From assembly GCA_038380795.1 (NCBI GenBank), contig CM076260.1, positions 32,956,634-33,020,633 on the forward strand: DNA of 64,000 nt, in the 5' to 3' direction. A program made the position numbers and the translations under genes. Of this stretch, positions 38,766 to 52,248 are shown piece after piece. Position 1 is the first letter of the stretch; every line of letters starts with the position of its first letter. The notes under the pieces were generated by a model that was given only the letters and a program-made list of their open reading frames with translations, was not told the origin of the DNA and did no database searches. Origin of the DNA: Pyrocephalus nanus. Lineage: Eukaryota > Chordata > Aves > Passeriformes > Tyrannidae.

Positions 38766-41700
38766 GTGACATTGCTTGGGTAGAGCCTACTTTGAATTTT
38801 CACCTTTCTAAAACCTGGGCGCTGCTATTTGACCAGTCAACTGGGCTGTCCAATAAGTGTTCAAACTGCCCTCACAATATCTGTTTGGAATCAGCGCTCT
38901 GGAGCAGCCTTTCTCACTCAGCTCACTGTGGAGGAAATCCTCAGGCTGAGTGACTCCTATTATTCACAGCTCACAGCGGTGTCAGTCCCCAGCTGCTCCT
39001 GGGCCCACACTCCCACAGCCTTCCTAGTCCTGAAGAGCAAAGAGCATCTCCCAGCCTTGCCTGGTTGATGCCATTGCCAGTTCCTTGCACAGAACTTGCA
39101 GTTTTTGTGAGTGGTAAAAACCCACCGAGATATCTTGTTGTATGTAATGGCCTCAGGAAGAAACTACAGTCACATTTGGCATCTGCTTCTGACTTCTCTC
39201 CAAGCTGGTGTATAGTGAAACTGCATCTCCCAGAAGAGTTAAGCCACAAATAAATATATATGATATATATTATGTCTGGCATGTCTACATCTATATTTAT
39301 GAAAGTTACAGGAAGAGTCTGAAGATGACAGGAGTGACTTGAAGCAAATCCCTAGGTCTAGGGTCCTAACTACCAACAGCATGGAGTGACCAGGACAATC
39401 TTCCCCCACAAAGAAAGGAGCCTGGCTGAGACCTATGTTAGTCACTCTGAGAGCTGATAATTATTCAAGAGCTGCCAGCAAGATAGGCCTGGAGTGAACA
39501 GAGGAGAGAGGTGCAGAACTAAAACCATTTCTATCACCTGCATAGAGATATTTGCTGTATATAGGAACAGCCAGCTGTTGAGGGAGAAGAAGCAAGAGCA
39601 GAGCTCCAGAAACAGAAGTGAGTAAGGAAGACAGCCTGAAAATCAGGTTAAGGTTTTTGATAAACAGATGGAGAAGCAGGAAAAAAGAGGTCTGGAAGGT
39701 GGAAAAGAACAAGGAAGGTATCTCTCTGTAGAAGGAAGTATTTGTTCTGCAACAAGAGTTTTCTCATTTGGGTCCTGCAGCTGCTAAATCAGCTCCCAGG
39801 TATTTGTGTCTGACTCAGGTATATGGCTCTCCCTTTTCCCAGTGGATCTGGAGGAGTCCTGGTTTGTCCTTGTCCTTATGGACTGGCTCCACCAATAGAG
39901 CACATTCCAGATGGTTACTGCCCTTAAGATAAAGCATATATGGAATGGGGTCAGGGAGGAACAATGTAGTTGGAAAAATTCAACTCATTTCAGTACAGAG
40001 GCTATGCCCTTAGGCTATATATAGATAGCATACTTCTTAAATGAGAGGAGGAAAAATGGCATGCAGAAAACAGTTGCCAAAACCATAGAATCTTTTTGTC
40101 AGCCACCCACAACCCAAAAGAGAATACCTCCTTGGAGTAATTTTAACCAGTACTGTGCATGCATGAAAAGATGCTCACATTTCTGATCAACAGCTGCTAA
40201 ATTTCTAATTTTCAAAGGCTATCAGTTTCTCTGAAGAGTGGGTGAACTGGAGCATGTATTATCTTCCAAACACCAATATTAAAGAAAAATATGAAGGTCC
40301 TCAGAAAAGATGTGGCATTCTGTAAATGTTCCCTCTTAATAGAATCAGAAATTAAGCAGTTTTCTGAGCTGAGACATCTCAGAAGAATTTCTGAAAGTGG
40401 AAACTCCAGATTTGCTGAGAGATATATGTAGGAACATGATGAATTTACTCAACCAGTAGAAACACAGAACTGAAACTGTCCTGATGATTAACAGAGAACT
40501 GTAGCCAAGCAGTAACATTGAATGGACTTGCTTTGGGGTAGGTGGATATATAACAGTAGTGTATTTTGGCTGATAACTTCCTAGACATTTTTATCCAAAG
40601 CTTATCATCCCAGACAACAAGAAAGGGGAGGGGAAGAAATAAGAAAAAAAAAAATAAAAAAAAAAATGCATCCTAACTTGCAGCATCAGGGCCATTTTGG
40701 ACTCAGGAACCTCCAAAGCAGGGTAGTTTCGAGTGTGGATGAAGAATCATGCTGAACTTGAGGAATCACATAGAAATCACAGAGACAAAGAATCACAGCA
40801 GCTACATCAGGTCATCACCACAGAGAAAATCTGAGATCACTTGAACAACCTGTTAATCCAAGCAAAGGGTTTGTATTCCCTCCTTTCCCATTAAAAAAAA
40901 AAAAATCACGCTTGGTGAGTAGTCATGTCAGGAGAATTGGTCTTGTGCACTTCCTAGTAGTAATTAAGCGAGAAAAAAACCCCAAACCAGCAGTTCAAAG
41001 GATGATATAACATAAAGTGGGATTTTGGAAGTACAAGATTTATCTCTAATATTCCATTTTAAGTAGTAAAGTGGAGACAGAATGCAGAGAGAGGCGTCAG
41101 AGGATCTCTGCAAATGTGCCAGCCATGGAGCCAAAAGTGACACAGGGGTGAGGAGTTCAACACCATCTTTCATGGGCAGCTTTTCTTAGCTCCTTGACAG
41201 CGTGCCTGTGTGCCACAGCAGACTCACCTCATTCACTCTCCACTGGCTGTACCTGCTCTTTCCTTGGAGAGGTTAAATGCTGCCTGCCTGGAGGGAAATC
41301 TCTGCAGGAGAGCTCCCTGCTGCTGGGCCAGCTGCAGTGGCTGGAGGCAGGAAGGGACATAGCTCAGCAATTCCCTCAAAGGGAGAGCTGTAGTCCAGGC
41401 AAGTGGATAAATGTGGGCCCAGCTCATCAGCGTAGGTGGCTGAGAGGAAACCAGATTCTCAGAACAGCTCTGAGCATGAAGTGTCCTCCAAGTGTGTTGA
41501 TTAGGAAATCAGTCATGAATTTTCCAAGTGGGATTTTTTTGCTGGAAGGTGTCAGCTATCAAATACTTGATGGGTTGTTTTTTGTTTGGTTGGTTTGGTT
41601 TATTTTTTTTCTGTTTTTCCACAAAATATTCTAGTATTAACAACTGTTTTGCCAAGAACCACCTACCAAAATATCAGCAATCCCTCCTCTGGCAACGTGA

Positions 41701-43028
41701 AACAGCTTTTGGGATGCAAATGTTGCTCACTCTGATCCTTCTTCTTCTGCCACTCTAACAAATTCTCCTCAGCTGTCCAGGCTATTTCACCTTGAATAAA
41801 TGACATATCTACCAAGATATGAAGAAGTAAATGTTTTCTTTACTTGACTTGGGAAGTAATAGATTCAGGTCAAAGCCACTGCCCAATGCCACTTGGGGAT
41901 GTTTATTTAATGCAAGGATTACATAGGGCTAGTAGACATGACACAGGAGGTATGAGAGATGTGCACTCTTGTAAAGGCAGGTGACCAGGCAAGGCAACAT
42001 ACAGCATTCCAGAGCCCCACGTGCAGGTGACTGTATCAAGCAGTGGATCAACACAATTTGGCTGACTTAGCACAGAGCACCTACTTCAGAGTGAGCTGAA
42101 CTAACTTCATGGATACCCATCAGCTGAAGAAGCTCAGACATCTGATATGCTTCTACAATCTACAGTCAGATTCCTAAACTTAGGTTTCTCAACCTATAGC
42201 TGTCCCTTTCTCCTTCTCCTCAGAGCTGCCTTGTTGGCCTTGCAGAGGACTGACCAAATTCCCATCCTGGATGAGGGTGGCAGAGTCTGAATACATGTGC
42301 TATGCACTGAACCACATCCAGCTCACTCCACCTGTCTGTGAACATAAAATATCTGGGAAAATCTTATATTTATCCCAGAATACGATAGTACAGTTTTTGA
42401 AATCTGAAATAATCTTGCAGCAAGGGCATACTGTTTTCTACCCATCTCTAGCTCCTGGCTTGTCAGGTGTCTGAGACATTTATATGTGAAAGGGAAAGCT
42501 CACTATGGTTTGATGAGAAAAGCAATGACATCCCAACCATTTTCTGAGATAAACAAATGTGGTCTTGCCAGCACTAGCAAAAGGAAGTCTCAAGAGAGCA
42601 AACCGACTTTCCTACTGTGTTAATGGCTACAAAGGATGCTGAACACAGAGCCAAGAGCAGCAGTCACCTGAAATTAATGAAGAAAGAACGGTATGTCAAG
42701 GTGGAGAATCATCAGTGTAAAAGCACAGCAGCTATGACTGCACCCACAAGACAAAGAGAACCAAAGGGAACTAATTCTCTCATCACTAAAGGATGCTCCC
42801 TGAAAATAAGTGGACTTGGTACACAAATATGTCCTTCTCTGTCTGTTCTGGTTGATGTATTCATGTTTTTGAGTCTCAATTTAGAATAACACTTCAGTAG
42901 TTTGATCCTCTCCTAAACTGAAAAGAAGGCAATAGGAAATAAGCAATTTTATGTGAACAGCAACTGTATTTTGACAAATATTTTTGCATTTAAGAGAAGC
43001 AAGGAGAAAAAAAAATGTAGTTACAGAC
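38766..43028. other. Intergenic, no gene recognised
   Basis: Mostly AT-rich sequence with an A-rich tract at 40644-40666 and another at 40893-40905. A GC-richer part at 41090-41470, with words such as 'ctgctgctgggccagctgca', has open frames on both strands and might be an old insertion or a regulatory block. I cannot assign it. Confidence 0.48.
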
Positions 43029-43029
43029 A

Positions 43030-43735
43030 AGAATGTATCAGAATCATCCAATGGTCTGGGCTAGAAGGGACCTCAAAGTTCACCTACTTCCAATCCCCCT
43101 GCCATGTGCAGGGATACCTTCCACTAGACCAGTTTGCTCAGGGTGCCATCCAGCCTGGCTTTCAACACTTACAGGGACAGGACATCCACAATTTCTCTGG
43201 GCAACCTGTTCCAGTGCCTCACCACCCTCACAGCAAAGAATTTCTTTCTAATATCTAACTTAAATCTCTTATCTTTTGGTTTAAAACTCTTTCCCCTTGT
43301 CCTATCACTATCTGCCTGTATAAAAAGTTGATCTTCCTCTTCTTTATAAGTCCCTTTTAGGTACTGGAAGGCTGCTATAAGGTCTTCCTGGAGCCTTCTC
43401 TTCTCCAGGCTGAACAACCCAACTCTCTCAGCCTGTCTTCGTAGGAGAGTGTCCCAGCCCTTTGGTCCTCCTTGTGGCCCTTCTCTGAACGTGTTCTAAC
43501 AGGCTGATGTCTTATGCTGAGGACCTGAGACCTGGATGCAGTATTGTGGGTAGAGTCCCACACACTGAGGGGGAGATTCACCTCCCTCGACCTGCTGGTC
43601 ACCCCTCTTTTGATGCAGGTAGGATGGGGTTGGCATTCTGGGCTGCAAGTGCACACGGTTGGCTCATGTCCAGCTTTTCATATAAGAAAACCCCGAAGTC
43701 TTTCTCCACAGTGCTGCTCTCAATATGTTTTTCTA
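43030..43735 (-). repeat. CR1 LINE 3' portion (largest copy in the window)
   Basis: About 700 bases are in reverse complement. The 3' tail is at 43030-43110 ('agaatcatccaatggtctgg', 'gaagggacctcaaagttcac'), then 'gggcaacctgttccagtgcc', then the region encoding the end of ORF2. Minus-strand frames 43169-43417 and 43375-43656 contain the typical CR1 C-terminal residues ([19 protein letters not shown] and [20 protein letters not shown]). They are separated by a frameshift, since the words [11 protein letters not shown] and LFSLEKRRL fall in different frames. The copy is 5'-truncated and inactive. Confidence 0.93.
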
Positions 43736-44129
43736 CGTAAAAGGCACTAAAAGGATTACCAAATTAACCATTCTTCTGTCAGCGTAATATCAGTTCTAGT
43801 AAATATAACATATGGGATTTCATTATTAAACAAATTAAAGGAGAGATGTACAATCAATATCAGTAAGAAAACAAGGAAACCAAATTTTCTACAAAGCCAC
43901 GCAGTACTTTTTTTGTCATGTCAAAAATTTCATTGATAAATGCATAGATGCAAATTCAATACAGGTATATACTTATACACACGTATAAATATAGGAAATT
44001 TTTATTATTTTAGATTATTTTTTGCTGAATCATCACTAAAAGAGTAGATAATAAAACCAGTTAATTGATGGATCTCAAACATAAGCATACCTAGGAAATC
44101 CTCACTAAGGAAGCGCATTTTCAGTGCAT

Positions 44130-44620
44130 TGCCATGTGTTCTTCACATTAATAACTTTTATCAGTGAACTGGAAATAAATATAATACTGTTGGTGAAGTT
44201 TGCGCATAAAACAAAAATGGGGGATTGTTAAATGAAAAAAAGGACTGGTGTTCCCTCCAGCAGATGCAATAAACTGAGTACAAACAGGCAAACAGATTCA
44301 ATTTACAGTGAAGTCAAATAATTACATACTTGGAAAAAGAACATTTGTGCTTACGGGAGCAGTGATTGCACCCTGGGGAAAAGAAGTTGAGGGGTCACAG
44401 TAGATGGTGAGATAATCATGAAGCTTCAGTGCAAGGTGATGACGTAAAGGATTAACACGACCTTTAAATACATAAGGGCTGGCACACTGAGTAGGAGCAG
44501 GAGCCTCTATCCATTCTGTATTTAACACCAGTTGCTTCAATAGTAACATTTCTGTCCTCAACAGAAACAATGGGAAATTGTCCCTCACCACAACAGTCCT
44601 TTGTCCTCACATTAGCTAGG
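44130..44620 (+). repeat. Ancient CR1/L3-type LINE reverse-transcriptase relic
   Basis: On the plus strand the words 'ttttatcagtgaactggaaa', 'tgaagtttgcgcataaaaca', 'aaaatgggggattgttaaat', 'acttggaaaaagaacatttg', 'aggggtcacagtagatggtg', 'caggagcctctatccattct' keep the order of an old LINE. The consensus order is 'tttatcaatgatttggaa', 'aaatttgcagatgacacaaa', 'attgggggagtggt', 'gatttgggggtcatggtgg' and on to the region before the 3' end. The catalytic 'FADD' stretch is degraded to a non-functional form. It is a second, independent fossil of the kind seen at 26.3 kb. Confidence 0.68.
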
Positions 44621-44813
44621 TGTGAAAAGCAGTTGAACCGTGAAGCTGAAAAATACAATGACTATATAGGTCTCATCAGTTATCAGCAATACATTGGATG
44701 ACAAATTTCATTATGATATATTTGAGTAACTGTCACAAAATTTTAATACAGCTGCAGCCACATTTTCATTAGTGTTTTGAGCAAACTACTAACAACTATT
44801 GTAATTGACAATA

Positions 44814-44847
44814 AATGAATAATACTTAATAATTATTCATTATTAAG
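44814..44847. repeat. Two overlapping AT-rich hairpins
   Basis: Arm AATGAATAAT (44814-44823) pairs exactly with ATTATTCATT (44832-44841). Arm CTTAATAAT (44825-44833) pairs exactly with ATTATTAAG (44839-44847). The two pairings share bases, so they exclude each other. The stretch is AT-rich, so chance is plausible. Confidence 0.8.
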
Positions 44848-44849
44848 AG

Positions 44850-47800
44850 ATGAAGCACAGACCATATGCCTGGGTCCTAGCTTCCTTAGCTGCTCACATC
44901 CATGTATCAAATTCAACTCAAAATAATATTCCAATGATTCTAGCAGACACTTGCACCAATTTACCCCTGCCTGACTAGCTATAAGGAAAGTGCTCCATAC
45001 AAAATTGGAGAGTATAAGGACAGAAAAGGGGCTACAGAGCCTGTGTTTTCAGAGGAGGTAAGGGGAGCCTGACTTATTTAGCACCCCAAAGCAAAGAAGT
45101 AGCTTCTTTCAGAAATACCTTAGAGAAATAGCATTTGGGTAATTTTGAAAGTCTTGTCACTAAAGCAGTGAGAACAGCTTTTTAGAAGGAAGAATGAAGG
45201 ACCGGAGCCAACTAGTGCTGAGACAATTCCGCTGAGGTCAAGGATGAGATGACACATTCTCCTATCTGAGTGCAGGACTGGGTTTCGTAAAGAAGAGGTC
45301 CTTTCTGCTTCTCTGTTGTTACACTGAAATAGAGGTCAGGGGGTAGGAGTTGGTGCACCTGAACGTTGTATGAAAGTTCTAAGAAGGTCATAAACTGGAA
45401 TAAAGAAAATCTTCAGAAAAAAAGTAGAAGAGTTTGAGGAGGCTATGATGTTTTGCATGGCTGCAGTGGGACACTGTCAGGATTAAGGTGAACTGGGCAA
45501 TGTCTAACATGAGAGAAAAATAAAAAGCTTTAAAAGACAAAAACCCAATATCACACTGGCACTGCTTTAAAGCAGCAGACTTCCTGAAGGTACAGTCATA
45601 CCAAGTAGCCATTTATTTTCCATTATAAAAGTCAGAAGTCACCCTAACAATACAACAATGTGTGAAGGAACATTCATAGCACAAGGAGTAAAGTGTTCTT
45701 GACATAAGATGCAACTCTATTGCTGTGTTAACTACAGTCTCCTTCTAAATAAAGAAAATGCTGTTGAACTTGGACTTTCCAGGGATTAAGCTGACTGTGT
45801 TTTGGAAAAGTAAGTCCAGCTTAAAAATTCAAGCAGAACCCATTATGGACATATTGACAGAGGAGTCATTTCATAGTTTTTGCATCAATGACTGCAGACC
45901 ACTCAGGGCAGCATTGTCAGTAACTGACCTTCAGGAGAAGATCAGGAGCACACACCTTTTGTAGAAAACCTCTACTAGGCTGAGACAAGTGAAGTGCTGC
46001 TGTATTTGGGACAAGCCTTCAAAAAAAAGAGAGCCAAGAGTGTACTTGTGAGAAGAAAAGCATCCTCCTCTGCTACTGAAAGCCTCTCTCACAGCTGCTA
46101 TGTAACCTCACTTCAAGACTTCAACTGCCTATGCAGCTTTGCAATAGAAATGCCAGTTTGGAGCCTATGGGGTATACAGGGCCTCAAGTATTTAAATTTT
46201 TTTATACCTGAGCCCATGGCAGGGTAATGCACTGAAAGGGGAAGATAAGCCACGAGCAGTGAGCCAGCACAAGAGGCGACACCAGACTCGGGTTTAGTTT
46301 GTGTCTGTGGCCACCGTCTCCTTTGCTGGCTGTGCTTTTTGATGGCTGGGAACCCACTCATTTCATGAGGGATCATTGTAAGCAGCAAGCTAGTGAGATA
46401 AACCCAAGATACCACATACAGCATCCTTGTTGCACCCACACACCGCTGCAGCCTGCTAGGTCCAGACTTGTGGCCTCAGGAGTGTTTCAGGACCTATTGT
46501 CCACTGCCTTCCCTGCAGATCAGGTGCCTGAGGGCTCTTGAACTTGGTTTCAGAGTGAAGTCTTTATAAACGGTTTTGAAACATCTTAGATCAACAAGTA
46601 ACTGATTTCATTCAAATTTGGGTTGTCTTTCACTGGAGTGGTCTCAGCTCTGAGATGTCTCAGATCATTGAAAAAATGAGGGTTACAATTACTTCTAAGT
46701 TAACTGGTGACACTTTGAGACATACCACTTTTTCACCTTTTTGAAGAGGGAAGAACAAACATGCAAAGAAGTTCTGGTTACAGAGAGGTTGCCACCAGCC
46801 CCACTGGCTCCTGCACGAGTCAAGATTAAAACACAGCACCTCAAGTCTGAAACTGGACCGAGTGGATGTAGTTACTGAGTGGCTCTCTTAAGGTACCTGG
46901 GAGCCAGATATTCTTAGGAGCTCTGGAAGACTCAAATCCTGTGTACTCGTTCTCCTCCTGCAAAGTGGAGATACCAGTAACATGTATTTAATTGGACAGG
47001 AGTTATTTGGATAAATTCTCTTACTTTGGAAGAATACAGCATTCAGCATAATGGTGCAAACCAGCCTGAAACTCACGGTCATCTTAATGGGGACTTGAAG
47101 AACTGTTTTTCTAGGCAAATCCAAAATCCTTTTGTCATGATAATAAAAATATTTTAAAAAAGGTAGAAGATGAAATATGCATTTGAAAACTTTTACGATG
47201 TTAGCATGTATTTTTTATTTCTTGAAAGTGCTTTCTATATCTCTTTCTTTGAGGACTCCAGCTTCTATCTTTGAAGGTTTTCTTCACAACCATAGGAAAA
47301 AAACCCACCCTGTTTATTTTTAAATCAAAGATAAAAATCTCATGGGATTTGCAGACCCAGCAGCCCTGAAATGAAATTCAATTCCCTAAGGTTTAGGATC
47401 ACAGCGATGTAAACATGCCTGCCATCAGTGACTACATAAATAAACTAGAAGATTGGTAGGACTAGATTTTCTTCCAACTTGGTTCTGATGATTTAACTAG
47501 GAAAAAAAAGGACATTTTATAACATTTCAGAAGAGATTTGATGTTTTCAGTGTGTTGCAAGAGTGAGGTTGCAAAGTTTTTGGGAATCAAGGAATAACAG
47601 TGAGTCTCATTAACACAAAATAAGTTTATGTTGAGTTTCCTGAATATCAGGTCCATCGAGGAGGTTTAATCTGCTGGGTGTCATGAAAATCACCTGTGGC
47701 AGGAATGGAAGAAGAGACAAGTGATGGATTGGTGAGATTCACAGGATTTCATACTTAGGGACATCTGCTGGGCTGCCTTGCAGCTATTGCTGCTGTCCTA

Positions 47801-49465
47801 TGAGAGCTTCGTGGTGCTTGTATAAAACCCTTGCAAGGCACCAAAGAATGGCTTTTACACCCTCATCTGGGGTCTTCTTCTTCCTTCAACCCAGTCCTCC
47901 CCTCTGCCTGTACCAGTCAGCCTGCTCCTACTGTAGGCTACAGGCACCTTTCAAGCCACTGAATAAGACAATGTTATGAACATAATCAAAAAGCTGGCTC
48001 AGAGGCTGAGAACATGCTGAACAGTCCTCAGTCATCTCCAGTGTTAGAGAATGGCTGGGGCAGCTCTGCAGTTAATTACTGCAGAAGTGTAAAATATAAA
48101 CCCACATTATCAGGACCATGTTGATGCAATTGCACAGAAGAGGGTATAAGCAATAATAAGGAGTGAAATAGAAGGTAAGCATCTGAATGACTATTTTGTT
48201 GGATGTTCTTCATTACAATAATTATCTGGATAAATGAGATACATGCTTTTGAGGGTTCAGTTCTAAAATTAATCTCATTTTTTGTTGCAGAGCAGACATT
48301 CATTTACACAATTATCCTGCTTACATCACTGTGGACTTCCCTGGAACTGTGCATTGCCTCAAGCTGGGAGACTACAGTAGGCACTTTCTATACTTCCCTG
48401 ATATCCATGCTTTTTCATTAAAAGAATCAGAAATCTAGATTAAGCAATCTAAAAGCAACTTTCTTCATTCTAGAAAGTAACTCACACCACACACCGACCT
48501 CCTAAAGCTGCACCCTTTTGGCATCGCTTTACCAAGCAAGATGACCACGCAGCCATATCCTGCCCACCTTGGGTACAGCACACAAATAAAGAAATTGAGA
48601 GTGGGAGAGAGGAAGATGGAATGATACATCTGGCTGCAGAAACATTCTTTCTGCTGGAAAACAGGTACAGTCATAGGGAAGGAGAATCCAGTTTATCTCT
48701 GCAAATGCAGTTCATATAGGATGGTAAACCCCACATCTCTGGGACCACACAGTGGAAGTGAAGGCTCACTTGTGTGCTGGCTTCTATGACTTGAAGATGA
48801 GCCTTTCAGTCATCTTAAAGTTTTTGTTAGAAGACATAGCTCAGCATCCTGGAGTGTATGTTCCTGCCAGCATTTTTCATGGTGACTAAGAAAATAATCA
48901 CAGCCAAGGCCTCAGAAGTCTAGTACAATGTGTATTTTATGTCAAGTATTTGCCTATGGTAGATAAAGTGCAGTAGACTACAGCAACCAAAATATTTAGA
49001 GCAAAAAATACTGAAATGTACCTCAGATGCCCAATCGTGGAGAACAAGCCTCATTAACAGCAAGCACAGGCATCGATGTAGGCTTCAAGGAAGTCAATGG
49101 TGCCCTCTAAAGGGAACTCGTGATACACAGGAGCTCCTGACATCTGTAGTACCCACTGCCCGTACAGCCACGGAATAATCCAGGAAGTGTTTCTGAGCAA
49201 TAATTTAAATAATTAATAAGCTGACAAAATACAGAGTCATTAATATCCCTTCTGAATTTGGGAAAGACAGATTGGGCAAAGTTCAGCTTTTTCAAGCATT
49301 TATTGTCTAGGGTAATAAGACATCCTTGTCCAAAACCATGTGGATGTTGGGAGTAAGATATCAGATCATGGCTCAGAAAAGAAAGGTACACTGAATTAAG
49401 AGGACAGTCTGCAAAGGTGAAAGTAGGCCATGATCTATTTGATAAAACTTTAATCTCAGATAAAC
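44850..49465. other. Intergenic, no gene recognised
   Basis: AT-rich single-copy sequence. The open frames at 45758-46541 and 48076-48674 are short and overlap on both strands. None shows a recognisable domain or a clean splice framework. Confidence 0.5.
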
Positions 49466-49635
49466 AGTTCTTGCCCAGAGAGGTTGTGGAGCATCCCTCA
49501 CTGGAGATACTCAAGAACCATTGGATGCAATCCTGTGCCATGTGCCCTAGGATGACCCTGCCTGAGAAGGGAGGTTGGACCAGATGATCCACTGTGGTTC
49601 CTTCCACCCTTACCCATTCTGTGAGTCTGTGATAA
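49466..49635 (+). repeat. CR1 LINE 3' fragment
   Basis: The plus strand reads 'ttgcccagagaggttgtgga', 'ccctcactggagatactcaa', 'aatcctgtgccatgtgccct', 'gggaggttggaccagatgat' and ends 'ccattctgtgagtctgtgat'. This is a 5'-truncated CR1 3' end. A 216-codon minus-strand frame (49107-49757) crosses it in antisense and is therefore not a gene. Confidence 0.9.
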
Positions 49636-51979
49636 CACAGAGCAGGTTGTGAGAGCTTCTCGGGAATGAACAAGCACAACAGAGCAACAAAAGCTCTGCA
49701 AGTAGTTCTTTTCCTTGGCCTTAGCCATACAGAGCCTGCAATTACTCTGCAATTCACTTATAAATTTCAGCATTTCCTCTCTCAAGAAATATGAAGTACC
49801 TTGAACAGCAACACCTACTTTGTTTCAATTTTCCAGTTGAGCTCTGGCTGACTGAAGCAGCCAAAGAGCATCTTTGGCCAGACCAGTAAAAGAGCTATTG
49901 ATCTCCAGTGTACCAATGCTGATCTTATACATGAGTATACATTATCTCAGGACAAGAACCTGCTTCCCAGGAAGATTAATCTTGCATTGAATTTAAGAGG
50001 CACCGCAATGCTTTGCCGTTCAGAAAGTCAGGACAATTATTGCCAGGTTTAATGATTGCCACTCATTAAAATCAGGATTTACTTGATTACATTTTGGAGG
50101 AACTCTAGACCTTGGAGTGTAATTTATAACTCAGAAGACAAAAATATTAATATTGTTTAAAATTAAATATTTCTAGTGAATCTTATAAATGCTGCTTATG
50201 CTTTAACCGTGTTTTCTTTCCCCCTGGACTGCAGGAATGGTATCATGAGGATGCTAGGATTTACCAGTCAAAGCAAAGTTACATCTTTGCTTACAAAATT
50301 TAAATTCATGTGCCAGCATATGTGGCTTATTCACTAGAAGCAAACATGATTTTTAGAAGACATTAGAATAATCTTGGGAACATTTCCATCCTGGATTTAT
50401 ACTCTTCTTCAATAAAATAAATTGCACACCTCTCATTCCAGAACTGCAGATTGAGTGAATTCCTTTTTCTTTAGAATTTCTGAGACTTGGATAGAGGATG
50501 CCCATACACACATGAAATTGGGAGCAGTGCCTTACAATGTGTGAGAAAGTGGAAATTCTTAGTCTAATTTCCACCACCAGCCAGAATGATTTGGAGAAGG
50601 CCATTTGTACCTCTCATTTCCTCAGGGTTTCCACATGGCTGGCGTGAGGCCAATAGGTTTAGAGAGCATGTTGAGACAGAAATGTCTCTGAAACCCAAGT
50701 GCTGTTGCTGTTCCTGTACATGCTGGGTTATGAGTCAAGGAAAACCATGTACCAGTGAAACAAATGCTTGCTTGTTAAATCAGGATCATTCCCCAGGACT
50801 TGGGTGCTTGGTTTGCACAGGCAGTTTAAGACTTAGTTTTGTACTTGTTTCAACTGAGAATTCAAAGCCAGAGTCAGCTTTACAGCAAGAGGAAGGTCAG
50901 GTATGGGAGTTCAGTTTGTGCCCTTTGCCAACCCGAACACGATTTCCTCATGCTGAGTACTAGTAATTAACTGATCTCTAGTGAATTACAAGCACCTGCG
51001 TTATCCCTCCTTGCTACCATGAGAATTATTAAGCAGCAAACTGTGAAGCTAACAGCTCGTTAGAGGCTCTGCAAAACACAGCCCGAGTCCCACGACTCCC
51101 AGGATATCACAGCGTACAGAACAGTAATGGAAACAAGAAGACTGCATAAGGGGAAAATGACTGGGAAGGTCTGGAATGTGGGAGCAGCAGGAGGATCGGC
51201 AGAAGGGCTGTCAGAGGCACTCAGATTAGCGGGTCATCAAGATCTTAGCACAGCAATGTGCAGCCTTTTAGGTTACTTGGAATAGAAGGGGTGGCCTATA
51301 CCCAGACTAAAACAGACAAGCTGTTGAGGGGAGATGTTGGGAAGAACAGGCTGGAGCTCTTGGCAGTCTGGAGAAGGCGAGAAAGGACAGTGAGGGAATC
51401 CCAACGACTTGCAGAGGTGGGATGAGATGGATACAAATTCACCAGGCAGCTCCTGAAGGACACAGATGGCACTTCCAATCCCCAGCCAAAAAAGAGACTG
51501 GAAGATTGAAGAGAACTTCCGAGCGGGCTCTCGGCTTCCGTAAGGACCCCTGTCCAGGCCAGCTGGGCACACACACCTTGGTGCCTGGTCACTGCACAGA
51601 CTGCTGGAGTACCAGCACCTCGGTGCTCATGTGTGGGGGTGTGAGCACAAGTGAAAGCAGTTACAAAATAAGGTCACCTCCCTTTCCGAGGAGGCCTCTC
51701 CTCTCTTGCAACATTACTCCCACCCACAGGTGAGAAGAAAAACAGCACAATGTAGCCCGTGGGGAGCTCCTGACTGAGGAATGAAACCAAGGGAGAGGAG
51801 ACAAAGGGAACTTAAGAGAAAAGATAACTGTGATGCCTAGGGAATGAAAAGCAGAAGTCTGTTCAGACAGAACAAAGGAATGATGGTTCATCAGGAGGAA
51901 AGACATGGAAGCAGCAAGAGGAGTTTATGAAAATTTAAGGGAAAGTGCAGAAAGAGGGTTGCAGGAAAAAGGAGGATTC
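49636..51979. other. Intergenic, no gene recognised
   Basis: Mixed sequence. 51170-51900 is GC-richer than the rest, with open frames in several registers (for example 51422-51733 plus). I see no family resemblance. It may include an unrecognised old insertion adjoining the CR1 at 51.98 kb. Confidence 0.45.
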
Positions 51980-52248
51980 ACAGAAAGGACAAGAGGGCAC
52001 GGGCTTAAGCTGTGCCAGGGGAGGTTTAGGTTGGATATTAGAAAGAAGTTCTTTACAGAGAGGGTGATCAGGCATTGGAATGGCCTGTCCAGAGAGGTGT
52101 TGGATTCACTGTCCCTGGAGGTTTTTAAGATGAGGCTGGATGTGGCACTGAGTGCCATGATCTAGTAATCACAGTGGGGCTGGATCAAGGGTTGGACTTG
52201 ATGATCTCAGAAGTCTCTTCTAACCCAGTTAATTCTATGATTCTATGA
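51980..52248 (+). repeat. CR1 LINE 3' fragment with ORF2 C-terminal remnant
   Basis: The plus strand reads 'aaggacaagagggcacgggc', 'aggttggatattagaaagaa', 'gtccctggaggtttttaaga', 'atgtggcactgagtgccatg', 'gttggacttgatgatctcag' and ends 'attctatgattctatgaaat'. The frame 51905-52165 preserves the ORF2 end residues [22 protein letters not shown], very close to the copy at 43.0-43.7 kb. The 3' end looks like the CR1-J type common in modern birds. It is among the least diverged copies here. Confidence 0.93.

Noticed and set aside
41090..41470. GC-richer block with overlapping frames, possible LTR or gene fragment
   Set aside because: No recognisable protein, splice framework or LTR features.
49107..49757. 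216-codon minus-strand frame, longest outside the CpG island and LCA5
   Set aside because: Its middle is the antisense of a CR1 3' end (49466-49635), and the flanks have no recognisable domain.
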